Assembly: GCA_021799715.1 (NCBI GenBank)
Contig: JAJYZY010000056.1
Span: 1-15,017 of the forward strand
Direction of reading: 5' to 3'
Source: Planctomycetota bacterium
GTDB lineage: Bacteria; Planctomycetota; Phycisphaerae; WQYP01
Length of the DNA: 15,017 nucleotides
The translations under genes were made by a program, and so were the position numbers. The notes beneath the pieces are model-generated. The model had not been told where the DNA came from. It saw only the letters and a list, made by a program, of their open reading frames with translations, and did no database searches. This document shows, one piece after another, positions 6,998-13,667 of this stretch; within the stretch, counting starts at the first letter, position 1, and every line of letters begins with the position of its first letter.

Positions 6998-7855
6998 ATG
7001 GCGGACACAGCCGCAATATCCTGGATTTTGGAGGTAGCCGCAGCTTCGTTTGCCGGCGGGATTTTAGGATCCATCAGCGGCCTTGGCGGCGGAATCGTCA
7101 TTGTTCCGGTATTGACAATTTTTCTGCACATGCCCATCGAACAGGCCATCGGCGCAAGCATTGTATCGGTCATTGCCGTATCCAGCGGGGCGGGTTCGGT
7201 TTACGTGCGCGACCACATTACCAATGTGCGGGTCGCGATGTTTCTGGAATTGTCCACCGCCAGCGGTGCCATTCTCGGTGCCGCCGTGCTGGCCAAGTTC
7301 TTGAATGCCCAGACATTGTCCATTTTGTTCGGACTGGCGCTGCTGCTTTCCCTGATTCCGATTCTTTTGAATATCGGCGAAGAATTGCCGAAAAATGTCA
7401 GCAATGACCGGCTGGCCAATTTTCTGCGGCTGCAGGGATCGTATTTTGACAAACGCATGGGCAAAGAGATTTTTTACAATGCCGCCAACGTGCCGCCGGC
7501 CATGGGCGTGATGTTTATCGCGGGGATCATGGCGGGAATTCTGGGCATTGGTGCCGGTGTGCTTAAAGTCCTGGCGCAGGAAGTGGCCATGCACTTGCCG
7601 ACCAAAGTTTCCACCGCAACCAGCAATTTCATGATCGGCGTAACGGCGGCGGCGGCGGCCGGCGTGTATTTGCACCGCGGACTGGTACTGCCCTACCTGG
7701 TGGTGCCGGTGGCCACGTCGGTTGTGATTGGCGCGCTGCTGGGCACGAAGCTTATGGAAAAAATGTCCAATGCGCACATCCGCAAGGTCTTTGCCATTTT
7801 GCTGGGCATTGTCGGCATTGAAATGCTTTTGCGGGGCTGCGGTATAAATTTTTAG
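6998..7855 (+). CDS. TauE/SafE (DUF81) family membrane permease
   Basis: 285 aa integral membrane protein; ATG with AGGGAG six nt upstream. The N-terminal half carries the family mark: a helix ending in GILGSISGLGGGIVIVPVL (about 21-39), followed by GASIVSVIAVSSGAGSVYV. The second half repeats it as GIMAGILGIGAGVLKVLA and STATSNFMIGV, giving the usual inverted-repeat fold of about eight helices, with a polar loop around 125-160. Members are thought to export sulfite, sulfoacetate or other small organosulfur anions; the substrate cannot be read from the sequence. It is followed 49 nt later by a DUF1634 gene. This pairing is common in bacteria and archaea and suggests a two-part transporter. 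Confidence 0.9.
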   Translation: MADTAAISWILEVAAASFAGGILGSISGLGGGIVIVPVLTIFLHMPIEQAIGASIVSVIAVSSGAGSVYVRDHITNVRVAMFLELSTASGAILGAAVLAKFLNAQTLSILFGLALLLSLIPILLNIGEELPKNVSNDRLANFLRLQGSYFDKRMGKEIFYNAANVPPAMGVMFIAGIMAGILGIGAGVLKVLAQEVAMHLPTKVSTATSNFMIGVTAAAAAGVYLHRGLVLPYLVVPVATSVVIGALLGTKLMEKMSNAHIRKVFAILLGIVGIEMLLRGCGINF

Positions 7856-7904
7856 TATACCGGCCTTGTGTGCCGGACGCCGACATCTAAAGGATGAAGA
7901 TCAC

Positions 7905-8333
7905 ATGAACACTGCTGATTCCCAATTACCTGCTGACCCACAGCCGAACGGTGCCAATCCACCGCACGCGCCGGTTAAAGATGAATTTATTATTCAAGAT
8001 GCAGCCGCATGGGTCTTGCGCGTGGGCGTAATTGTGAGTGTTGCGGTTATGATTCTGGGCTTGACCATCAGCTTTATTCACACTCCGCCGACCGTGAAGG
8101 AAATGCGGCATGCGGTATTTACCACCAATCCGGTGGCGTTGTATCAGGGCGTTATTCATGGACGGGGCAAGAGCATTATTGATCTGGGACTGCTGTTGCT
8201 GGTTTTGACTCCCATTACCCGCGTGGCGGTATCGGTGGTGCTGTTTGCGGTTGTCGATCATGATTGGTTCTATACGTGGGTAACCCTGGCTGTGCTGCTG
8301 CTGACGCTTCTTTCGCTGCTTTTTCTGCATTAG
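7905..8333 (+). CDS. DUF1634 family membrane protein, partner of the TauE permease
   Basis: 142 aa. The start is the ATG at 7905, with AAGGA (7890-7894) upstream; the frame is open to 7866 but that extension has no start with a ribosome site. A polar, proline-rich N-terminus (about 1-30) is followed by three hydrophobic helices: about 38-60 (VLRVGVIVSVAVMILGL), 92-118 (SIIDLGLLLLVLTPITRV) and 122-142. The short GRGKSIIDLG loop before helix 2 and TPITRV within it fit DUF1634 (PF07843). Genes of this family typically sit beside TauE/SafE permeases, as here; the biochemical role is unknown. The gene ends 35 nt from the convergent sulfotransferase gene. Confidence 0.82.
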   Translation: MNTADSQLPADPQPNGANPPHAPVKDEFIIQDAAAWVLRVGVIVSVAVMILGLTISFIHTPPTVKEMRHAVFTTNPVALYQGVIHGRGKSIIDLGLLLLVLTPITRVAVSVVLFAVVDHDWFYTWVTLAVLLLTLLSLLFLH

Positions 8334-8368
8334 CCCGCCTCCGGTGCGGCACCCGGTCCCACTGGCGT

Positions 8369-9355
8369 TCACAACGCGGCGCGGGAACCTTGCAGCAGTC
8401 TTTTACGCCCCGTGCGAACCATTTTTTCCATTTTTTTCAGCGGCCGCCACAACCGATTGCGATGTTGATAGCGCTCCAGCAGACGCTGATATTGCGAGGC
8501 ACCGGCCATCAGGCAGCGGTGAATGTCCGCGTAGCGGCGCATGACCAGTGACCACTTCCGGGAAAATGCATCCGCACTAAGTTGATCATGCGCCTCCATG
8601 CGCACCAGTTCATACAGATCAAAAAAGACGCTGGGATCGGGAAACGTGCGGCGCAAAGCTTCCAGATCATAGCTGCTGCCGCGCAGGTTTTCCGACAGAA
8701 AATTGTCCGTAAAATCGCGGATATTCTGCTTTTGCCGCAGACCGGCGGGCAGATCCAACGACTTGGCAATGCGGAGCAACTGATTCTCGGCATCACCAAA
8801 TAGCGCGTCGTAATCGACAAATACAGTCTGGTCCCGCAATGTTTCCGAGACCACGCTGTACATATTTTCCAGCCACAAAACAAACCCGGATTCCCGGCCC
8901 GCCAGGCCGCAGCGTTCCAATGATTCAGCAATACTCAATGGATTCCGCACGGCTACGACATAGCCGGCCTGCGCGTTAAGCCGATGAAAAATGATTTTCC
9001 ATATCGGCAGCAGCCGGCCGATATGCGGGTCTTTCAGGCCCCACAGGGGGCAGTGATTAAATTGTTTGTGTAGATAAAGCGTGGTCCGGGCAATAAGTTT
9101 TTCACACTGGGGATGGTCTAAAATTTCCTGGCAGTTAACCCCGCCGGTCTGGTGCGAGGCACCGATAAGATCGAGAAACTGCTGATTGAGCCGCCATATC
9201 CGCTGGTCTTCCCAGTATCCTCGCGGATTGAAAATATTGGCGGGAAGCAGATTATTACCCAGCGGCACGCCCAGCGCATGGACCGCGCGGGCAATGGTGC
9301 TGGTGCCGCTGCGCTGCATTCCCAGTACCACAATAACACGTTTTGTTTCAGGCAT
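8369..9355 (-). CDS. Sulfotransferase family protein
   Basis: 328 aa, ATG with GGAGAAGG close upstream. Near the N-terminus lies the PAPS-binding P-loop GMQRSGTSTIARAV (12-25), matching the 5'-phosphosulfate loop of sulfotransferases. The 3'-phosphate site is VVAVRNPLSIAESL (133-146), with Arg137 and Ser141 in the expected places. NIFNPRGYWED (40-50) and LWGLKDPH (104-111) are also typical of the bacterial family. There is no signal peptide or membrane segment, so it is probably cytoplasmic. Family members move sulfate from PAPS to sugars, lipids or other acceptors; the acceptor is unknown. It lies downstream of UDP-glucose dehydrogenase on the same strand, 253 nt away, hinting at a sulfated acidic polysaccharide. 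The C-terminus is strongly basic (KKMEKMVRTGRKR). Confidence 0.85.
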   Translation of the reverse strand: MPETKRVIVVLGMQRSGTSTIARAVHALGVPLGNNLLPANIFNPRGYWEDQRIWRLNQQFLDLIGASHQTGGVNCQEILDHPQCEKLIARTTLYLHKQFNHCPLWGLKDPHIGRLLPIWKIIFHRLNAQAGYVVAVRNPLSIAESLERCGLAGRESGFVLWLENMYSVVSETLRDQTVFVDYDALFGDAENQLLRIAKSLDLPAGLRQKQNIRDFTDNFLSENLRGSSYDLEALRRTFPDPSVFFDLYELVRMEAHDQLSADAFSRKWSLVMRRYADIHRCLMAGASQYQRLLERYQHRNRLWRPLKKMEKMVRTGRKRLLQGSRAAL

Positions 9356-9408
9356 GCCGGCCTTCTCCCGAAATAGTCACAACCACCGAAATTCCAGCCG
9401 CCAAAACC

Positions 9409-9427
9409 GGTGATGACCGTCATCACC
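9409..9427. promoter_or_regulatory. Perfect 19-bp palindromic operator candidate at the sulfotransferase promoter
   Basis: GGTGATGACCGTCATCACC: two perfect 9-bp arms around one central base. On the minus strand it falls just after a -10 like box (TAGAAT, 9439-9434), so it would cover about +1 to +19 of the sulfotransferase transcript, the usual place for a repressor site. No regulator gene is nearby to match it with. Confidence 0.6.
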
Positions 9428-9433
9428 CATCGC

Positions 9434-9462
9434 ATTCTATGGATGATCAATGGGAATTGAAA
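9434..9462 (-). promoter_or_regulatory. Candidate promoter of the sulfotransferase gene
   Basis: On the minus strand: TTTCAA (9462-9457), a 17-nt spacer, then TAGAAT (9439-9434). The -10 box is good and the -35 weak. The start would be near 9427, 72 nt before the ATG, right at the 19-bp palindrome. Confidence 0.4.
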
Positions 9463-9506
9463 GCCGTCGTCACGCGGCGTTCAAACGCATCACCGGCCGC
9501 GGGGTC

Positions 9507-9540
9507 GCATGTGCCGCGCTGAACCAGAGCGGCACCATGC
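9507..9540. repeat. GC-rich hairpin between ugd and the sulfotransferase gene
   Basis: GCATGTGCCGC (9507-9517) pairs with GCGGCACCATGC (9529-9540) through 11 base pairs with one bulged C, around an 11-nt loop. It lies about 70 nt after the ugd stop on the minus strand. No U-run follows, so it is not a standard intrinsic terminator; it may be an mRNA 3'-end stabiliser or a processing site. Confidence 0.4.
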
Positions 9541-9608
9541 GGCACCACGGCGTGGCACCTTGACAGGATAAACACTTCGGAAGGGAGAAAGTTGCATGAT
9601 TGGCAATA

Positions 9609-10958
9609 TTAACCCGCGGCAACCACGCCCATGGAACCGGGTTTACCGGCCCCCGGCATTAATTCCGGGCGGCCAATGGCGCGATAAATCAGGCCCGCCG
9701 CCAGAACTTTGGAACTTCCCAGGCAATTGCGCCCGTCGAATACATATTTTCCCCGCATCAGCGAGGCGATGTGCGGCCAATCCTGGGTAATAAATACGGA
9801 CCAATCGGTAATCACGGCAATGGCATCCGCCCCGCGCGTGCAATCATCCACGCTGTTGGTCCAAGTTACGGCATCACCGAGCATGCGTTTTGCGTTTTCC
9901 ATGCTTTGCGGATCATACACCCGGACTTTTATCCCGGCCGCCAGTAGAGCGTGAATAACCTCAATGCTCGGCGCTTCGCGCATATCATCCGTGTCGGCCT
10001 TAAAGGCCAGACCCCATACCGCAACCTGAGCATCCTTCACGCCGGAAAGTGCTTTGATAATCCGCGCGGCGAACGCCTTTTTTTGCCGCGTGTTGGCTTT
10101 TTCAACGCCGCTTAACAGGTGCGGCTCAAGACCAAATTCCTGCATCTGATGCACCAGCGCGGCAACATCCTTGGGAAAACAGGATCCGCCGTACCCAACT
10201 CCGGCCTTCAAAAATGAAGGCCCGATGCGTTTGTCCGTGCCAATTCCCACGCGCACGGATTCAATATCCGCGCCGATGGCCAAAGCGAGTTGGGATAGCT
10301 CATTGATAAAACTTATGCGCACCGCCAGCATGGCGTTTGACGCAAATTTGGTTAATTCCGCGCTCTGGCGACTCATGGAAAAAATGGCGTAACCGCGGTC
10401 GATTAACGGCTGATAAATTTCCCGCAATACTTCCATGCCTGCGTTGGAGTTGGCCCCGAAAACAATCCGATCCGGCTGCATGAAGTCCTGAATGGCCGTA
10501 CCTTCACGCAAAAATTCTGGATTGTTGACCACTTCAATACGGTGCATACTTTTGGCCACCTGTTGCGCCACGCGTTCACCCGTGCCCGGAGGCACGGTGC
10601 TTTTTATTACCAGCGTCTTCGGGCCGTTGGCGTGCTTGAGCACATCGTCCACGGCCGCAAACAACATGCTTAAATCCGCGCCGCCTTTTGGCGATGGCGG
10701 CGTACCGACCGCAATAAATACGCTTTGTGATTCCTTGATCGCGGCGGCGATGTCAGTAGTGAAACTTAACCGTCCCGCCGCCGACTCCGCCAAAATTAAC
10801 TCCGAGAGACCCGGTTCATAAATGGGAACTTTTCCCTGCGCCAGACCAGCGACCCGCCTGGCATCCACATCCACGCCGATAATCTTGTGGCCCAACGCCG
10901 CCAAACAAGTCCCGCTGACCAGGCCGACATAACCACATCCAATAACCGCAATTTTCAT
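9609..10958 (-). CDS. ugd: UDP-glucose 6-dehydrogenase
   Basis: Oxidises UDP-glucose to UDP-glucuronate with two NAD+, supplying the acid sugar for surface polysaccharides; cytoplasmic. The start is the ATG at 10958, with GGAG six nt upstream; the frame stays open to 11090, but that extension is basic, unconserved-looking and lies in the promoter region. 449 aa, normal length. Seen: NAD-binding GCGYVG (7-12), VDVD (29-32), AVGTPPSP (83-90), KSTVPPGTG (119-127), NNPEFLREG (145-153, Glu148), ELTKFASNA (201-209, Lys204), catalytic Cys260 in GVGYGGSCFPKD, and the UDP-binding half with WGLAFKADTDDMREAPS (315-331). It has everything needed for activity. It faces obg across a divergent control region, and the sulfotransferase follows it. 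Confidence 0.96.
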   Translation of the reverse strand: MKIAVIGCGYVGLVSGTCLAALGHKIIGVDVDARRVAGLAQGKVPIYEPGLSELILAESAAGRLSFTTDIAAAIKESQSVFIAVGTPPSPKGGADLSMLFAAVDDVLKHANGPKTLVIKSTVPPGTGERVAQQVAKSMHRIEVVNNPEFLREGTAIQDFMQPDRIVFGANSNAGMEVLREIYQPLIDRGYAIFSMSRQSAELTKFASNAMLAVRISFINELSQLALAIGADIESVRVGIGTDKRIGPSFLKAGVGYGGSCFPKDVAALVHQMQEFGLEPHLLSGVEKANTRQKKAFAARIIKALSGVKDAQVAVWGLAFKADTDDMREAPSIEVIHALLAAGIKVRVYDPQSMENAKRMLGDAVTWTNSVDDCTRGADAIAVITDWSVFITQDWPHIASLMRGKYVFDGRNCLGSSKVLAAGLIYRAIGRPELMPGAGKPGSMGVVAAG

Positions 10959-11138
10959 GAATACTCCACAATTATTGACCATCCGCCGCGCCGGAATAAA
11001 AACCAGGCTCACTGCGCGGAAAAGTCGCTCTTTGAACAAAAAGCAAAACCGGGGGAAATACCGGGGCATTTTGTCCAAAGCCACCGGCAATTACCGGCCG
11101 ACACTAGATTATCGGTAATTTTCACGATTCATCTGAAT

Positions 11139-11169
11139 TTGTCCAATGAAACGCAAAATACGGTAAAAT
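11139..11169 (+). promoter_or_regulatory. Candidate obg promoter with overlapping inverted repeat
   Basis: TTGTCC (11139-11144) and TAAAAT (11164-11169) with a 19-nt spacer, longer than the ideal 17. The -10 box is embedded in CGGTAAAATACCG (11161-11173), so a protein bound there would cover it. The predicted leader is about 125 nt. Confidence 0.4.
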
Positions 11170-11209
11170 ACCGGATTAGCGGCGCGCGGATTGTCGGCGC
11201 GGGTTGTTT

Positions 11210-11311
11210 ATGTCCGGCCTTGCGGCAGGCGTTTTTGGCGGCTCTTTGAAAGACCTGACCTGGAACTCATACTCCCGATATTTATCGGGATGGTGTTGGT
11301 ATGTTTATTGA
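11210..11311 (+). CDS. Possible 33-aa leader peptide overlapping the obg start
   Basis: An ATG at 11210 opens 33 codons ending in TGA at 11309-11311, 11 nt inside obg. The end is rich in aromatic residues (SYSRYLSGWCWYVY). Only a weak GCGGG lies upstream as a ribosome site. It reads through the hairpin before the obg start, so its translation could open that hairpin. It may equally be chance; no family is recognised. Confidence 0.2.
   Translation: MSGLAAGVFGGSLKDLTWNSYSRYLSGWCWYVY
11273..11290 (+). promoter_or_regulatory. Hairpin covering the obg ribosome-binding site
   Basis: TCCCGATA (11273-11280) and TATCGGGA (11283-11290) are perfect inverted arms two nt apart; in RNA this would form a stem of about seven pairs with a four-base loop. 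The 3' arm contains GGGA, the best ribosome-site candidate for obg, ten nt before its ATG. Translation may therefore depend on melting this stem. It could instead be a DNA operator. Confidence 0.5.
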
Positions 11312-12494
11312 TGAAGCGGAAATTGAAGTCTTTGCCGGCCAGGGGGGGAACGGTTGCGTTTCCATGCGCCGGGAAAAATATATTCCATTGGGCGGACCCG
11401 ATGGCGGCGATGGCGGCGATGGGGGAAGCGTGTATTTGCAGGCGGTGGAAGGCGTTGAAACACTGCTGGATATTGTCGGCCGGCATCATTGGCGAGCCGG
11501 CAACGGAGAACATGGCCAGGGAAAAAAGAAAGCCGGCAGCGACGGCAAGGATCTGGTGATTCGCCTGCCCGCGGGAACGATGGTGTATGACGCAGTCACC
11601 GGACTGCTGCTGGTGGACCTTGTGCCCGTTGGAAAGCGGGCGTTGCTGGCGAAGGGCGGAAAAGGGGGCCGCGGAAATTTACGCTTTACATCTTCCGTCC
11701 GGCAGGCTCCGGATTTTGCCGAACCGGGAGAGCCAGGACAAAGTCGCAAATTAAAACTCCAACTCAAGCTCATTGCGGATGTCGGCCTGATTGGCAAGCC
11801 CAATGCGGGCAAATCCACGTTGCTGTCATGCTTATCGGCGGCGCGGCCTAAAATAGCCGACTACCCATTTACCACGCTTAAGCCGCAACTCGGTATTGCG
11901 GAACTCGATATGGAGCGCCGGTTGGTACTGGCGGATATTCCCGGCTTAATTGAGGGCGCTTCCGACGGGGCTGGTTTGGGCCTGGATTTTCTCCGCCACA
12001 TTGAACGCACGCGCGTGCTGGTGCATTTATTGGATATGGTGCCGATGGATGGAATATCTCCCATTGATTCCTATCACGCTATTCGCGAAGAACTTTTTGC
12101 CTACAGCCCCAAGCTGGCGGCCAAACCGGAACTTCTGGTTGCCAATAAAATGGATTTAACCGGAGCTTCCGAAGCCCTCGCCGATTTGCGCAGCGCCCTG
12201 CCCGGCAAACAGATTCTCGCCGTCAGCGCGGCCACCGGCACCGGGTTGCGGCCATTGCTGGAGGATCTGTGGCAGCTTATCATTGCCACCCCGACAGGCG
12301 ATGCCCTGGTGGAAGCACCGCCTTCCATTGCCCTGAACCTTGATACCCCGCGGGAATCATCGTCCCACTTGGCCGATGCGCAATTGGCGGCGGAAGTTCA
12401 GGCCATTAAGGCGGATGATGTTCGCAAAGGAAAATACTACCGGCGTACCAAAGCGGACCGAACCAGGGACCGCAATAAGAAGAGACTTTCTTAA
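11301..12494 (+). CDS. obg: GTPase Obg (CgtA)
   Basis: An essential P-loop GTPase of 50S ribosome assembly and stress signalling; 397 aa. The N-terminal Obg fold (about 1-158) is glycine-rich, with FAGQGGNGCVSMRREKYIPLGGPDGGDGGDGG and GKGGRGN (121-126 region). The G domain follows: G1 GKPNAGKST (165-173), switch I TTLKPQLG (191-198), G3 DIPGLIEGA (212-220), G4 NKMD (282-285) and G5 SAA (309-311). The tail (about 330-397) is short and ends in a basic stretch; I see no OCT domain, whose absence is common. The ATG at 11301 begins the conserved MFIDEA. Obg usually follows rplU-rpmA, but here it starts its own unit and leads into coaX 17 nt later. Confidence 0.96.
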   Translation: MFIDEAEIEVFAGQGGNGCVSMRREKYIPLGGPDGGDGGDGGSVYLQAVEGVETLLDIVGRHHWRAGNGEHGQGKKKAGSDGKDLVIRLPAGTMVYDAVTGLLLVDLVPVGKRALLAKGGKGGRGNLRFTSSVRQAPDFAEPGEPGQSRKLKLQLKLIADVGLIGKPNAGKSTLLSCLSAARPKIADYPFTTLKPQLGIAELDMERRLVLADIPGLIEGASDGAGLGLDFLRHIERTRVLVHLLDMVPMDGISPIDSYHAIREELFAYSPKLAAKPELLVANKMDLTGASEALADLRSALPGKQILAVSAATGTGLRPLLEDLWQLIIATPTGDALVEAPPSIALNLDTPRESSSHLADAQLAAEVQAIKADDVRKGKYYRRTKADRTRDRNKKRLS

Positions 12495-12511
12495 CTGCAC
12501 GGAGCGCATTT

Positions 12512-13294
12512 GTGAGTGTGATCGCCATTGACATTGGAAACACCCGCGTGGGTGTCGGCCTGTTTACCGCGGGGAAAAGTGCCGACCCGGCAATACGGTT
12601 TAATCATGCCGACATCCAGTCTGAAATGCTGGCACATCTGGAAAAGCTTTGCGCCGGCACATCCGACGGCGGCCGCCGACCCGATGGGGTGGTGCTGGCC
12701 AGCGTGGCACCCGAATGGACCAACCGCGTGGCGGAATTGGTTAACAACCACTGCGGCATGACGCCGGAAATTGTCGGCTCGGATTTGAAAATCCCATTGC
12801 AAACCAGCCTCACCGATGAATCCACAGTCGGCGTGGATCGGTTGCTTGGTGCGTTGTGCGCCTATGTGAATACCGAGCAGGCATGTGTGATTATCAGTGC
12901 GGGAACCGCTCTGGTTGTGGATTGCGTTGACGCCGAGGGTGTATTTCTCGGCGGTGCCATTGCGCCGGGCCTGGCCATGGCGGCCAAGGCCATGAACACC
13001 GGCACAGCGCTGCTGCCCCTGGCCGATTTGAATCCGCCCCAGGAACCGTTGGGGCGCAATACCATGGAAGCTTTGAATCTTGGTGCGTACGCCGCAACTC
13101 GCGGAGCCGCGGCATATCTGCTCGAGCGATACGCCGAGAAGCTCGGCCATTGGCCGCATGTTGTGGCGACCGGTGGCGATGCAATGCGCATTTTCGGCAA
13201 TAGCGGGATCGTCGATTCATTTATTCCCGACCTGGTCCTGCAAGGTGCCGCTCTGGTTTGGGAACACCATCACGGGGATGATGGAGAAAAGTGA
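12512..13294 (+). CDS. coaX: Type III pantothenate kinase
   Basis: Phosphorylates pantothenate, the first step of CoA synthesis; cytoplasmic dimer of the ASKHA fold. GTG start with GGAG seven nt upstream (12501-12504), 17 nt after obg, so probably in one transcript. 260 aa, usual length. Seen: phosphate loop DIGNTRVG (7-14, Asp7), GVDR (107-110, Asp109, the catalytic base in the family), GTALVVDCV (131-139), GGAIAPGL (147-154), GRNTMEALNLGAY (181-193) and VVATGGDA (217-224). One oddity: the motif normally D-x-G-T-A reads S-A-G-T-A, with Ser129 in place of the aspartate that helps bind the monovalent cation or substrate. The remaining residues argue for an active enzyme. Confidence 0.93.
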   Translation: MSVIAIDIGNTRVGVGLFTAGKSADPAIRFNHADIQSEMLAHLEKLCAGTSDGGRRPDGVVLASVAPEWTNRVAELVNNHCGMTPEIVGSDLKIPLQTSLTDESTVGVDRLLGALCAYVNTEQACVIISAGTALVVDCVDAEGVFLGGAIAPGLAMAAKAMNTGTALLPLADLNPPQEPLGRNTMEALNLGAYAATRGAAAYLLERYAEKLGHWPHVVATGGDAMRIFGNSGIVDSFIPDLVLQGAALVWEHHHGDDGEK

Positions 13295-13667
13295 CTTCGG
13301 CTTTTTTTGTACAGTGGACACCAGCAAGTAATACCCCGTATTTTCCTTTTTTCCCGCCGACCTTTCCGATCTGGCCGCGCTCAACATGCCGACCGCGCAC
13401 TTGGTGCCGGCAATGAAAAGGAACATCGGACGGCTGACACGGTCGGCCGGATGCTCGCGAACAATGCTTCACCCGCAGCGGCACCTTCGGGCATGAGCAT
13501 GCGCCGCCCGTGAACCTTATTAAATTTTCTTCGGAGCGATATCTATAAAAACATGCTGGTTTATGCCGTACCGCGCGGTAGAATAGTGAGGTATCCCGCG
13601 TTGGATGGCGGGGGTGAATGGGCCGGAGGTGACATCGGCCCAAAGACATTGGAAGTCGAGGTTTATC
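13295..13667. other. Gene-free region between coaX and ftsK with promoter elements
   Basis: 373 nt. A T7 run (13302-13308) follows the coaX stop with only a weak AAAAG/CTTTT stem before it, so termination there is doubtful. The middle (about 13310-13540) shows nothing I can support. Near 13569-13584 lie a palindrome and a -10 like box. A hairpin, GGGCCG (13620-13625) with CGGCCC (13636-13641), lies in the likely ftsK leader. Short open frames here, such as one from 13553, have no recognisable product. Confidence 0.5.
13569..13584 (+). promoter_or_regulatory. Candidate ftsK -10 box joined to a perfect 12-bp palindrome
   Basis: TACCGCGCGGTA (13569-13580) is a perfect palindrome whose last two bases begin TAGAAT (13579-13584), a good -10 box. 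The -35 position (about 13556-13561, CTGGTT) is weak. The arrangement CGGTAGAAT resembles CGGTAAAAT at the obg promoter. The leader would be about 77 nt. Confidence 0.4.

Larger units (their letters stand above)
10959..11300. promoter_or_regulatory. Divergent ugd/obg control region with repeated TACCG elements
   Basis: 342 nt with no real gene apart from a possible 33-codon leader. TACCGG occurs at 11059-11064, 11092-11097 and 11169-11174; the reverse CGGTA occurs at 11113-11117 and 11161-11165. Two form clean inverted repeats: AATTACCG (11089-11096) with CGGTAATT (11113-11120), and CGGTA-AAA-TACCG (11161-11173). TTTGTCCAA is directly repeated at 11070-11078 and 11138-11146. I find no strong ugd promoter on the minus strand. 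Confidence 0.55.

Noticed and set aside
8334..8368. Terminator between the convergent DUF1634 and sulfotransferase genes
   Set aside because: GGTG-CGG-CACC can pair, but the stem is only four pairs and has no U-run on either strand.
10959..11090. Extension of ugd by 44 codons
   Set aside because: MKIAVIGCGYVG is the normal start and has its own ribosome site; the extension is promoter DNA.
11211..11236. Attenuator hairpin GCCT/AGGC followed by GTTTTT in the obg leader
   Set aside because: The stem is four pairs and the T-run is short; not distinguishable from chance.
13286..13308. Intrinsic terminator after coaX
   Set aside because: A T7 run is present, but the preceding stem is only AAAAG/CTTTT; too weak to claim.
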